A model generated the notes under the pieces. The model did not search any database. It had not been told where the DNA came from and saw only the letters and a program-made list of their open reading frames with translations. From Palsa-506 sp963836355 (GTDB lineage: Bacteria > Actinomycetota > Actinomycetes > Streptosporangiales > Streptosporangiaceae), in assembly GCA_963836355.1 (NCBI GenBank), contig CAWIJO010000006.1:434001-498000 (forward strand): a DNA stretch of 64,000 bases, read 5' to 3'. Positions 17,627-25,281 of this stretch are shown one piece after another. The translations under genes were made by a program, and so were the position numbers. The first letter of the stretch is position 1. Each line of letters begins with the position of its first letter.

Positions 17627-17662
17627 GAGTTCCCCGGGCGGGCTTAAGCGCCCGGGGAACTC
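17627..17662. terminator. Strong hairpin between convergent lon and thrC
   Basis: GAGTTCCCCGGGCG (17627-17640) and CGCCCGGGGAACTC (17649-17662) form a perfect 14-bp stem with an 8-base loop GGCTTAAG. The loop contains the TAA stop of thrC, so the hairpin encodes the last residues of that protein. The gap between lon and the hairpin (17554-17626) is filled by degenerate repeats of cacggccgctggt/ttacggccgccgg. Position and strength indicate a bidirectional terminator. Confidence 0.8.
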
Positions 17663-18882
17663 GCGCTGGCAGCGGGCATCCCCGGCGGCCCGCTGGCGGC
17701 GGGCCTGCCGCGCCCTAGCCCGAGTGCCGCGGCGGCGGCAGCGGCGTCCGCCGGGACGGTCACCGGCTCCGGCTGCGCCGAGATCGCCGGGCCTGGCTCC
17801 TTCAGCCCGTTGCCGGAGATCGTGCAGACCACCAGCGAGCCAGGCCGTACCTGGCCGGCCGCGCGCGCCTGCAGCAGCCCGGCAACGCCGGCCGCGGACG
17901 CCAGCTCGCCGAACACGGCCTCCTTGCTGGCCAGCAGCCGGTAAGCGGCGAGGATCTGCTCATCGGTGACCGATCCGATCAGGCCGCCGGACTCGTCCCT
18001 GGCGGCCTCGGCGAGCCGCCAGGACGCCGGGTTGCCGATCCTGATCGCGGTCGCGATCGTGCTTGGCGCCGGGACGGGCCTGCCGGTCACGATCGGCGCG
18101 GCACCGCTGGCCTGGAAGCCGAGCATCCGGGGGGTCCGGGTCGCGCGGCCGTCGGCCAGGTACTCGGTGTATCCCAGCCAGTACGCGGCGATATTACCGG
18201 CGTTGCCGACCGGCAGGCAGTGCACCTCGGGCGCGTCGCCGAGAGCCTCGATGATCTCGAATGCGGCAGTCTTCTGACCTTGCAGGCGGTCCGCGTTGAC
18301 GGAATTGACCAGCGCGACGGGATAGCTCTCGGCGAGCTTGCGGACGAGCTGCAGGCAGTCGTCAAAGTTGCCATCGACCTGCAGCAGCCGCGCGCCGTGC
18401 ACTAGGGCCTGGGCAAGCTTGCCGATCGCGATCTTGCCTTGCGGGACGAGGACGGCGCAGGCCAGGCCGGCCCGCGCCGCGTATGCGGCGGCGCTCGCGC
18501 TGGTATTCCCGGTCGACGCGCAGATGACCATCGTGGCGCCCTTGGCTGCCGCGATGCTCACCGCGACGGTCATCCCGCGGTCCTTGAACGATCCGGTCGG
18601 ATTCGCGCCCTCGACCTTGAGGTAAACCTCGCAGCCGGTCAGCGCGGACAGCGCGGGCGCGGGAAGCAGCGGAGTGCCGCCCTCGCCGAGGGTAACCACC
18701 GGGCCGCCGGCCAGCACCGGCAGCCGGTCGCGGTACTCGCCGATCACGCCGCGCCACCGGCCGGCCGCCGCGGTCCCGGCCGCCCGCGCCGCCGGCCAGC
18801 TGGCCGGCTGCCCGGTCGGACCGCCCGGCAGGCTGGCCGGCTGCCCGGCCCGGCCCGGCCCGGCCCCGGAGACGGAACTCAC
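17644..18882 (-). CDS. thrC: Threonine synthase
   Basis: PLP enzyme converting O-phosphohomoserine to threonine, 412 residues. The PLP lysine is Lys100 in NPTGSFKDRGM; ASTGNTSASAAAYAARAG binds the phosphate/PLP and LPVGNAGNIAAYWLGY is the glycine loop. Compared with the usual ~355 residues it has about 45 extra N-terminal residues (Gly/Pro/Ala-rich) and a 35-residue Ala-rich tail. The GTG start overlaps the homoserine dehydrogenase stop by 4 bp, so the two are co-transcribed. Homoserine kinase, normally third in this actinobacterial operon, is not downstream; the convergent lon gene and a terminator follow instead. Confidence 0.95.
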   Translation of the reverse strand: MSSVSGAGPGRAGQPASLPGGPTGQPASWPAARAAGTAAAGRWRGVIGEYRDRLPVLAGGPVVTLGEGGTPLLPAPALSALTGCEVYLKVEGANPTGSFKDRGMTVAVSIAAAKGATMVICASTGNTSASAAAYAARAGLACAVLVPQGKIAIGKLAQALVHGARLLQVDGNFDDCLQLVRKLAESYPVALVNSVNADRLQGQKTAAFEIIEALGDAPEVHCLPVGNAGNIAAYWLGYTEYLADGRATRTPRMLGFQASGAAPIVTGRPVPAPSTIATAIRIGNPASWRLAEAARDESGGLIGSVTDEQILAAYRLLASKEAVFGELASAAGVAGLLQARAAGQVRPGSLVVCTISGNGLKEPGPAISAQPEPVTVPADAAAAAAALGLGRGRPAASGPPGMPAASASSPGA

Positions 18883-20186
18883 TCGCTCTCCTCACCCTCG
18901 ACCCGCAGCACGCTGTCAACGGCACGGACTGCCGCCATCGTGCCGAGTTCGGCAACCGTCGCCGCCAGCTCCGACTCGCGGGCCGTGTGCGTCACGATGA
19001 CCAGGTTGGCATCCTCGCCCCTGCCCTCCTGGCGTACTGACCTGATCGACACGTTGTGCCGGGCGAACGACTCGGCCACCGGGGCGAGCACGCCGGGCCG
19101 GTCGGCCACGTCCAGCGCGACGTAGTAGCGGGTGAGCGCATCGCCCATCGGCAGCACGGGCAGCTCGGCGTAGGTCGAGGCATCGGGGCCGCGGATCCCG
19201 GCGATCCGGTTGCGGGCGATGACCACGAGATCGCCGAGCACCGCGCTCGCCGTCGGGCCGCCGCCCGCGCCCGCGCCGTAGAACATCAGGCGGCCCGCCG
19301 ATTCCGCCTCGACGAAAACGGCGTTGTATGCCTCGCGCACCGCGGCCAGCGGATGCACCCGCGGGATCATCGCCGGGTGTACCCGGGCCGAGATGCCGCC
19401 GTCGCACCGCTCGCAAATTGCCAGCAGCTTGATCACGAAGCCGAGCGCGCGGGCGCTCTCGATGTCGGCGGCCGTCACCGCCGTTATCCCTTCCCGGTGC
19501 ACGTCAGCGGCAGTGACCCTGGTATGGAAGGCCAGCCCGGCCAAGATCGCTGCCTTGGCTGCCGCATCGAAGCCCTCGACGTCGGCCGTAGGGTCGGCTT
19601 CCGCGTAGCCGAGCCGTTTCGCCTCGGCGAGCGCATCGGCGAAGTCGGCGCCCGAGCTGTCCATCTTGTCGAGCACGTAGTTGGTCGTCCCGTTGACGAT
19701 GCCGAGCACCCGCCGTACCGCGTCGCCCGCCAGCGACTCTCGCAGCGGTCGCAGCAGCGGGATGGCGCCGGCCACCGAACCCTCGTAATAAAGGTCAGTG
19801 CCATTTTCGCGGGCTACCTGGTGCAGCGCTGCGCTGTCCTGTCCCAGCAACTCCTTGTTGGCCGTGACCACCGACTTGCCCGCCCGCATCGCGGCGAGCA
19901 GTAGCGACCTGGCGGGCTCGATGCCGCCGATCAGCTCGATCACGATGTCCACGTCCGGACGGCTCGCCAGCCCCATCGCATCCGTCGTCAGCAGCGGACT
20001 GTCCGGCGCTATACCACGCCGGCGGCTAACATCCCTGACCGCTACGCCTGCCATCTCAAGCGGCGCTCCGGCCCGCGCCGCGAGGTCGGTCGCCTGCTCG
20101 CGCAGCAGCCGGAAGACCTCCGAGCCGACAACCCCGCAGCCGAGTAGCGCCACCCGCAACGGCGCACGATCATCAGTCCTGGGCAT
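18879..20186 (-). CDS. hom: Homoserine dehydrogenase
   Basis: NAD(P)-dependent reduction of aspartate semialdehyde to homoserine, at the branch to threonine and methionine; 435 residues. The Rossmann motif VALLGCGVVGSEVFRLL is at the N-terminus, the family signature region includes IELIGGIEPARSL, TANKELLG, YYEGSVAGAIPLLRPL, GIVNGTTNYVLDKM and AKRLGYAEADPTADVEG, and an ACT domain (about residues 355-430, YYVALDVADRPGVLAPVAE) suggests allosteric feedback by threonine. First gene of the hom-thrC operon. lysA, often upstream in actinomycetes, is absent; a DinB gene is divergent. Confidence 0.96.
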   Translation of the reverse strand: MPRTDDRAPLRVALLGCGVVGSEVFRLLREQATDLAARAGAPLEMAGVAVRDVSRRRGIAPDSPLLTTDAMGLASRPDVDIVIELIGGIEPARSLLLAAMRAGKSVVTANKELLGQDSAALHQVARENGTDLYYEGSVAGAIPLLRPLRESLAGDAVRRVLGIVNGTTNYVLDKMDSSGADFADALAEAKRLGYAEADPTADVEGFDAAAKAAILAGLAFHTRVTAADVHREGITAVTAADIESARALGFVIKLLAICERCDGGISARVHPAMIPRVHPLAAVREAYNAVFVEAESAGRLMFYGAGAGGGPTASAVLGDLVVIARNRIAGIRGPDASTYAELPVLPMGDALTRYYVALDVADRPGVLAPVAESFARHNVSIRSVRQEGRGEDANLVIVTHTARESELAATVAELGTMAAVRAVDSVLRVEGEESE

Positions 20187-20292
20187 TGTGCACTGCTCCC
20201 CTCGCCCGGCGCCGACCGCTCAGCCAGCCCCGGCGGTAGCTTACTTACAGGCCGCAGAGATCTTGCCTTACCCAGCTGGAAGGAGCTCCCGC

Positions 20293-20802
20293 ATGACAAC
20301 GGCTGACTTGCTTGCCGACGCCTTCGGCCGGATCCGCGAAGCCGTGCACGAGGTGGTTGACGGGTTGTCGCCCGATCAGCTGTCGCTGCGCCCGGCCGCC
20401 CAGGCAAACTCGATCGCTTGGCTGATCTGGCACCTGACCAGGATTGCCGATGATCACGTCGCCGGTGCGGCTGGCACCGAGCAGGCCTGGACGGCGGCCG
20501 GCTGGGCGGCGCGGTTCGCCTTGCCGTTCGACGTCGCGGAGACCGGTTATGGGCATGACAGCGGCCAGGTCGAAGCTGTCCGGGTGACCTCCGGCGAGCT
20601 GCTGACCGGCTACTACGACGCAGTTTTCGAGCAAACGATCCGCTACGTCAAACAGCTGACCGATACCGACCTGGACCGGATCGTAGACGAGCGCTGGGAC
20701 CCGCCAGTGACGCTCGGCGTGCGGCTGGTGAGCGTGCTCGCCGATGATCTCCAGCATGTCGGGCAGGCTGCCTACCTCCGCGGACTCGGCGACCTCGGCT
20801 GA
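20293..20802 (+). CDS. DinB / DUF664 family protein (possible mycothiol-dependent transferase)
   Basis: 169 residues from ATG 20293 with AAGGAGC at 20279-20285. Four-helix DinB fold with the expected metal-binding histidines in LIWHLTRIADDHVAG and DDLQHVGQAAYL. Members with this SIAWLIWHLTR pattern include mycothiol-dependent S-transferases, consistent with an actinomycete host; the substrate cannot be predicted. Divergent from hom by 106 bp. Confidence 0.82.
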   Translation: MTTADLLADAFGRIREAVHEVVDGLSPDQLSLRPAAQANSIAWLIWHLTRIADDHVAGAAGTEQAWTAAGWAARFALPFDVAETGYGHDSGQVEAVRVTSGELLTGYYDAVFEQTIRYVKQLTDTDLDRIVDERWDPPVTLGVRLVSVLADDLQHVGQAAYLRGLGDLG

Positions 20803-20825
20803 TCCGCCGGCCCGGGACGGCTTGA

Positions 20826-21450
20826 TCAGCGGCCGATGCCGGGCACCGGCCTGCCGTTCTCCAGGTATCGCGGCGACCCGCCGCGCAGTGCGGCGGCCAC
20901 CCGGCGCCGGATCGGCTTGCGCAGCAGCTTCAGTGCGGCAGCCAGGCGGGCCAGCCGGTACTCGGAGATCTCCTCGGGCTGCAGGACCACGGTGGCGAGG
21001 CTGGCGTCGTCCAGCGGGCCGCAGTCGAAAAGGAACCTGATGCCACCGGGATTGCCGGGCTTGGCCTTCTTGCCGGATTCTCGCGGGGCGGGGCCGCCGG
21101 AAGTCGACGCAGGCCAGCCGCGCGGACTGGACGTCGAGCCCGCACTCCTCGCGGACTTCCCGGCGGCAGGCGTCCCAGGGCGTTTCCCCGTCCGCCTCCA
21201 TCACGCCACCGGGGATAGTCCAGCCTGATTTGTAGGTCGGCTTCAGGATCAGCAGCCGTCCCGACCGGTCGAAGATCATCGCCCCGGCCGACGCCGGGAT
21301 GGCGGGGACGGCCAGGTCGGCAAGACCGGGCAGGTCAGCCGCGGCAGGCAGCGGAGCCGGAAGGAACGGTGCATCACCGCCGCGCGGACGGCCGTCGGCA
21401 GGCACCGGAAGCCGGTATGGCGCGGGCTGGGCCGGCAACCGGCGGCTCAC
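20826..21450 (-). pseudogene. NUDIX hydrolase, frameshifted
   Basis: Phosphoanhydride hydrolase acting on nucleotide-type substrates. The N-terminal half is intact: AGAMIFDRSGRLLILKPTYKSGWTIPGG and the NUDIX box VMEADGETPWDACRREVREE, which has one extra residue in its first half. After CVDFRRPRPAR the frame turns to arginine-rich nonsense, while the alternate frame gives ESGKKAKPGNPGGIRFLFDCG, then LQPEEISEYRLARLAAALKL and a clean end at TGA 20826-20828. The shift lies in the G/C run near 21084-21096. Repaired length would be about 207 residues. The start overlaps the TetR stop by 4 bp. Probably an assembly indel rather than decay. Confidence 0.78.
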
Positions 21451-22058
21451 CGGGCCGGCTGGTAGCGCAGGCCGTCCATGACGAGCCCGATCATCCGGTC
21501 CGCCTGGCCCGGGTCGGCGGGCGCGCGCTGCGCGACCATGCTGATTCCGTGCACCATCCTGAGCACATCGGTCGACTGCGCATCCCGGCGCACCACCCCG
21601 GCGTCCTGCGCCCGGGCCAGCAGGGCGTCCGCCGATTGCCGCATCATCGCGCTGCAGGATGTCAGCAGTTCCGAGTCCTTATCGAGGGTGGCGAGCAACG
21701 CCGACGTCAGGCTGCGCTTGGTACTGCCGAACTGCACCAGCGCCCGCAGCCAGGTCACCAGCGCCTCTTCGGGCGGCTCGGAGTCGAGCAACTCGCTCCC
21801 CCGGGCGCACATAATCTCGACCTGATCGCGGTAGACCGCCTCCAGCAGGGCCTGCCGGGTCGGGAAATGCCGGTAGAGCGTGCCGATCCCGACGCCGGCC
21901 CGCCGGGCGATCTCCTCAAGCGACGCGTCATCGGCGCCATGCTCGATGAAGGCGGCGCTGGCCGCGCCGACCAGTGCCTGGTAGTTCCGCCTCGCATCGG
22001 CGCGCATCGGCCGCGGCACGCCGCCATCCGGCTGCCGCTTCTCCTCGGTAACGCTCAT
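21447..22058 (-). CDS. TetR/AcrR family repressor of the adjacent MFS pump
   Basis: 203 residues. DNA-binding domain NYQALVGAASAAFIEHGADDASLEEIARRAGVGIGTLYRHFPTR (quoted in part: IARRAGVGIGTLYRHF, about residues 47-62) followed by a helical ligand domain and a typical C-terminus RMVHGISMVAQR. It is divergent from a DHA2-type MFS gene, and two identical-arm palindromes lie in the MFS promoter, so it very probably represses both directions and is released by a pump substrate. Confidence 0.92.
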   Translation of the reverse strand: MSVTEEKRQPDGGVPRPMRADARRNYQALVGAASAAFIEHGADDASLEEIARRAGVGIGTLYRHFPTRQALLEAVYRDQVEIMCARGSELLDSEPPEEALVTWLRALVQFGSTKRSLTSALLATLDKDSELLTSCSAMMRQSADALLARAQDAGVVRRDAQSTDVLRMVHGISMVAQRAPADPGQADRMIGLVMDGLRYQPAR

Positions 22059-22077
22059 CGGAACTTCACCTAACCCG

Positions 22078-22124
22078 TTGCAAACCGGAGGGTACCTCCG
22101 TATAGTTAGCGGAGGCTACCTCCG
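22078..22124 (+). promoter_or_regulatory. MFS promoter with two TetR operator palindromes
   Basis: TTGCAA (22078-22083) and TATAGT (22101-22106) are separated by exactly 17 bp, a good sigma-70-type promoter for the MFS gene. The spacer is filled by palindrome CGGAGG-GTA-CCTCCG (22086-22100); a second copy, CGGAGG-CTA-CCTCCG, lies at 22110-22124 over the expected start site, 24 bp centre to centre. Repressor bound here would block RNA polymerase. The match of arms, spacing and gene layout is unusually clean. Confidence 0.88.
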
Positions 22125-22203
22125 ATTTCCCATCGTAGCTCATCCGGTCCGCCGGCGTAGCCAGCCGGCCACAGTCTTTCCAGCGTTCTTTAGGAAGGCA
22201 ATC

Positions 22204-23733
22204 ATGTCGACCTCGTCGATGCCACAAACCACAACGCGACGCCAGGTCAGCGACCCGGGTCCCAGGGACCGCCGCGGCGTGGCCCTTGCCATCGTGCTCT
22301 GCGCACAGCTGATGATCATCCTTGACATGACGGTAGTAAACATCGCCCTGCCGAGCATCGCCCGCGGCCTGCATTTCTCCGCGCCCAGCCTGTCCTGGGT
22401 GCTCAACGCCTATACGCTCACCTTCGGCGGGCTGCTGCTGCTCGGCGGCCGGGCCGGCGACATCCTCGGCAGGCGTCGGGTATTCATGGCAGGCATCGCG
22501 CTGTTCACCGCCGCCTCGCTGGCCGGCGGCCTGGCCACGTCGCCCGGGTGGCTGCTCGCCGCGCGGGCCATCCAGGGCGCGGGCGGCGCGATCGCCTCGC
22601 CGGCCGTGCTCGCGCTGATCACGGCCAGTTTCGCGGAGGGCCGTGAGCGCACCAGGGCGCTCGGCCTGTACACCGGCGTGGCCATGGGCGGCGCCTCGCT
22701 CGGCCTGGTGCTCGGGGGCATTATCACCGAGTGGGTGTCCTGGCGCTGGGTGCTGTTCGTCAACGTGCCGATCGGCGCAGCGGTCCTGCTGTTCGCGCCG
22801 CGATTCCTCAGCGAGTCGCAGCGCCTGCCCGGCCGGTTCGACATCGCCGGGGCGCTGACCTCGACCGCCGGCATGGCCGCGCTCGTCTACGCCTTTATCC
22901 GCGCCGCATCAAGCGGCTGGCACGACGCGTTCGCCCTGGGCTCCTTCGGCGCCGCCGCGCTCTTGCTCGGGCTCTTCCTGGTCATCGAGGCCAGGGCCAG
23001 GCAGCCGATCACGCCGCTGCGCCTGTTCGCGCACCGCGGCCGGTCTGGCTCCTACGTCGCCCGGCTGCTGCTGGTGGCGGGGATGTTCGGGATGTTCTTC
23101 TTCCTCAGCCAATTCGTCCAGGACATCCTGGGCTTCAGCCCGCTCCGGGCCGGGCTCGCGTTCGTGCCGATGACCGCGGTGCTCTTCGCCGTGTCGCGCA
23201 GCGCGCCGCGGCTGCTCGCCCGCTTCCCGGCGAAGGTCCTGATGGTGGTCGGCCTGCTGCCGGTGGTGGCCGGGATGGCCTGGCTGTCCCGGATCACCCC
23301 GGCCGCGGGCTACCTGCCCGGCGTCCTCGGCCCGATGCTGCTGCTCGGCGGCGGCATGGGCGTCGTGTTCGTGCCGCTGACCATAGCCTCGCTGGCCGGC
23401 GTGCGGCCGGAGGACTCTGGTGCCGCGTCCAGCATGGTGAATGTCACGCAGCAGGTCGGCGGCTCGCTCGGCCTGGCCATCCTGGTCACGGTATACGCCT
23501 CGGCGACGGACGGCGCGGCGGCGGCCGGCACCGGGCTGGCCCGCGCCAGGGAGGCCATCACGCACGGCATGGCCAGCGCGTTCGGCGCCGCGACGATCTT
23601 CGACATCTGCGCGCTGCTCGTGATCATCATGGCCATCGGCAGCTGGCGGCGCAGCGCGCCTCCGGTGCCAGCCCATCCGGTGCCAGCCCATCCGGTGCCA
23701 GCCCATCCGGTGCCAGCCCAGGCGGGCAGGTGA
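22204..23733 (+). CDS. MFS drug/metabolite efflux transporter, DHA2 (EmrB/QacA) type
   Basis: 509-residue proton-coupled exporter with about 14 membrane segments. Start ATG 22204 has AGGAAGG nearby (22191-22197). Landmarks: LDMTVVNIALPSI in helix 1 (motif D1 of the DHA2 family), GGRAGDILGRRRVF (motif A), RAIQGAGGAIASPA (motif B region), LGLVLGGIITEWVSWRWVLFVNVPIG (in part: WRWVLFVNVPIG, motif C). The cytosolic C-terminus ends in four PVPAH-type pentapeptides from a 15-bp repeat. Controlled by the adjacent TetR. Substrate unknown; antibiotics or toxic metabolites are usual. Confidence 0.94.
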   Translation: MSTSSMPQTTTRRQVSDPGPRDRRGVALAIVLCAQLMIILDMTVVNIALPSIARGLHFSAPSLSWVLNAYTLTFGGLLLLGGRAGDILGRRRVFMAGIALFTAASLAGGLATSPGWLLAARAIQGAGGAIASPAVLALITASFAEGRERTRALGLYTGVAMGGASLGLVLGGIITEWVSWRWVLFVNVPIGAAVLLFAPRFLSESQRLPGRFDIAGALTSTAGMAALVYAFIRAASSGWHDAFALGSFGAAALLLGLFLVIEARARQPITPLRLFAHRGRSGSYVARLLLVAGMFGMFFFLSQFVQDILGFSPLRAGLAFVPMTAVLFAVSRSAPRLLARFPAKVLMVVGLLPVVAGMAWLSRITPAAGYLPGVLGPMLLLGGGMGVVFVPLTIASLAGVRPEDSGAASSMVNVTQQVGGSLGLAILVTVYASATDGAAAAGTGLARAREAITHGMASAFGAATIFDICALLVIIMAIGSWRRSAPPVPAHPVPAHPVPAHPVPAQAGR

Positions 23734-23815
23734 CACCTGGGCAGCTGACACCTGGGCAGCTGACACCTGGGGCGGGTGGCGCCTGGGGCGGGTGGCGCCT
23801 GGGGCGGGTGGCGCT
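23661..23815. repeat. Three abutting minisatellites at the MFS 3' end
   Basis: Four 15-bp units tccggtgccagccca (23661-23720, coding) are followed by a second 15-bp family TGACACCTGGGCAGC from 23731 (2.6 copies, the first TGA being the MFS stop) and then a 16-bp family tggggcgggtggcgcc (23768-23815, three copies). Three unrelated units of near-identical length in tandem within 155 bp is striking. They separate the MFS stop from the convergent gene at 23814. Confidence 0.9.
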
Positions 23816-24779
23816 ATGGCGGGGTGATGGCGGAGGGGAGATAACCCACCGTCACGGGGAGGTGGTCCGAAGCGCACCTGGTGAGTTCGGTGTCCTCGAC
23901 CGCGTGTCCGCGGAGCGCGCCGAGGATGTGTTTCGTCACCCGGATGGCGTCGATGCGGCGGGAGACCCCGTGCCTGCCGTAGGAGTCGTCGGGGTGGTGG
24001 CCGGCCGTCGCCTGCCACGGTGCCCGCAGCGCCGCGGCAGCATCGTGCAGGCCACCCGCCCAGAGCACGTCGCCGGGCCGACGGTCGGCCCGGTGCGCGC
24101 GAGTGCCGCGCTCGTCGTAGCCCCACTCGCACTGGTAAATGAGCTCGCCAAACCAGCCGATCCCGGCGTAGGGGTCCCGCGGTTCGTACAGGCTCCACGC
24201 GCCAGACTCCGCATCCAGCACCCGGTCGGCGCACTCGGTGTTCCAGTCCGCGCCGACCAGCGTCGGCGGGCTCCCTGGCGGGTTGGTCAGCGCGGCGACG
24301 AGCCGCTCGTTCTGGTCCGCGCGCAACTGCCGGCCGAACGGCGTCGCGTGAAATGCGGCGTGCCGCACTAGCGGGCCGCCTAGGTCGAGCGTGACGCATG
24401 CGAGCGAGTGCCAGAAGTCGCCCTTCCCGTAGCCGCGGAACGACCCGGGAACTGCCTCGATCCCGTCCCGCCAGAGCAGCCCGACGTGGAAGCCGCGCGG
24501 CCCGGCGGCCAACGCGGTACGGCCTGCGCCGCCTGCCGGGCCGGGCACCCGGCAGCACATCCCGGCATCGGCGGCGAGCCGGCGTAGCCCGGCCCGGGCC
24601 GACCGGCCGTCCCGGCCGCGAATTTCCTGGATTGCCAGCACGTCCGCGCGGAGGCCACGGATGACCTCGACGATCACCCGGTAGTGCTCGCGCCCGGCTG
24701 GCGAGTCGTCCTCGAACAGGTTCAGCACGTTGTAGGTGCTGAACAGGACTGAACCAGGCGAGCTCCGCGGCAGTCCCAC
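23814..24779 (-). CDS. Endonuclease/exonuclease/phosphatase family protein
   Basis: 321 residues from GTG 24779, chosen because GGAGGT (24789-24794) lies 9 bases upstream and the fold begins at once (VLFSTYNVLNLFEDDS); a longer TTG start at 24860 adds only basic low-complexity sequence. EEP metal-dependent phosphoesterase motifs: YNVLNLF, AIQEIRG (catalytic Glu), GADWNTE (Asp/Asn pair), and the terminal SDHLPVTVGY (catalytic His). Substrate may be DNA, lipid head groups or another phosphodiester. Convergent with the MFS gene. Confidence 0.88.
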   Translation of the reverse strand: MGLPRSSPGSVLFSTYNVLNLFEDDSPAGREHYRVIVEVIRGLRADVLAIQEIRGRDGRSARAGLRRLAADAGMCCRVPGPAGGAGRTALAAGPRGFHVGLLWRDGIEAVPGSFRGYGKGDFWHSLACVTLDLGGPLVRHAAFHATPFGRQLRADQNERLVAALTNPPGSPPTLVGADWNTECADRVLDAESGAWSLYEPRDPYAGIGWFGELIYQCEWGYDERGTRAHRADRRPGDVLWAGGLHDAAAALRAPWQATAGHHPDDSYGRHGVSRRIDAIRVTKHILGALRGHAVEDTELTRCASDHLPVTVGYLPSAITPP

Positions 24780-25002
24780 GGCGATCGCACCTCCGGCAGC
24801 ATCGTCGGGCGCGGGCCGCCGTCGCGACGTCCGGCCCGCGCGACAGTCGTAACCGGGCAACCATACGTGCGCAGCATGATCAGCAGGCCAACCACGGCAG
24901 CGGTGACCGATTCGTCCGGATTAGATCGCACGGCCGCGCCCCGCCAACGTGATGGATGTGGCATCGGGCCAGTCAGGTGTAGCTGAACGTCACATTCAGC
25001 AC

Positions 25003-25171
25003 GTTGGGGCGGGCGCGGGCGGGCGGGCGCGGGGCGGGCGGGCGCGGGCGGGCGCGGGGCGGGGGGCGCGGGGTTTGCGGGCGGGCGCGGGGCGGGCGGG
25101 CGCGGGGCGGGCGGGCGCGGGGCGGGCGGGCGCGGGGCGGGGGGCGCGGGGTTTGCGGGCGGGCGCGGGAT
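25003..25171. repeat. GC-only repeat tract with G-quadruplex potential
   Basis: Nearly 170 bp made almost only of G and C, built from cggggcgggcgggcg-type units. A longer module, a G6 run then GCGCGGGGTTTGCGGGCGGG, occurs twice (around 25060 and 25141). Runs of three or more G on the plus strand are dense enough for several G-quadruplexes. It occupies the 24780-25281 gap between the divergent nuclease-fold and lipoprotein genes, where promoters are expected; the only less GC-rich patch is 24860-24990. Length may be misassembled. Confidence 0.85.
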
Positions 25172-25281
25172 TCCGGGACGGGCGCCGGGAGCAGGCTGGC
25201 CGGGACTGGGGTGGCGGGAGCCGGGCGAGGTAGCACGGATCGCCGGATTCCGGGCGGGCCGCCGTGCCAGGATGTTCGGCG

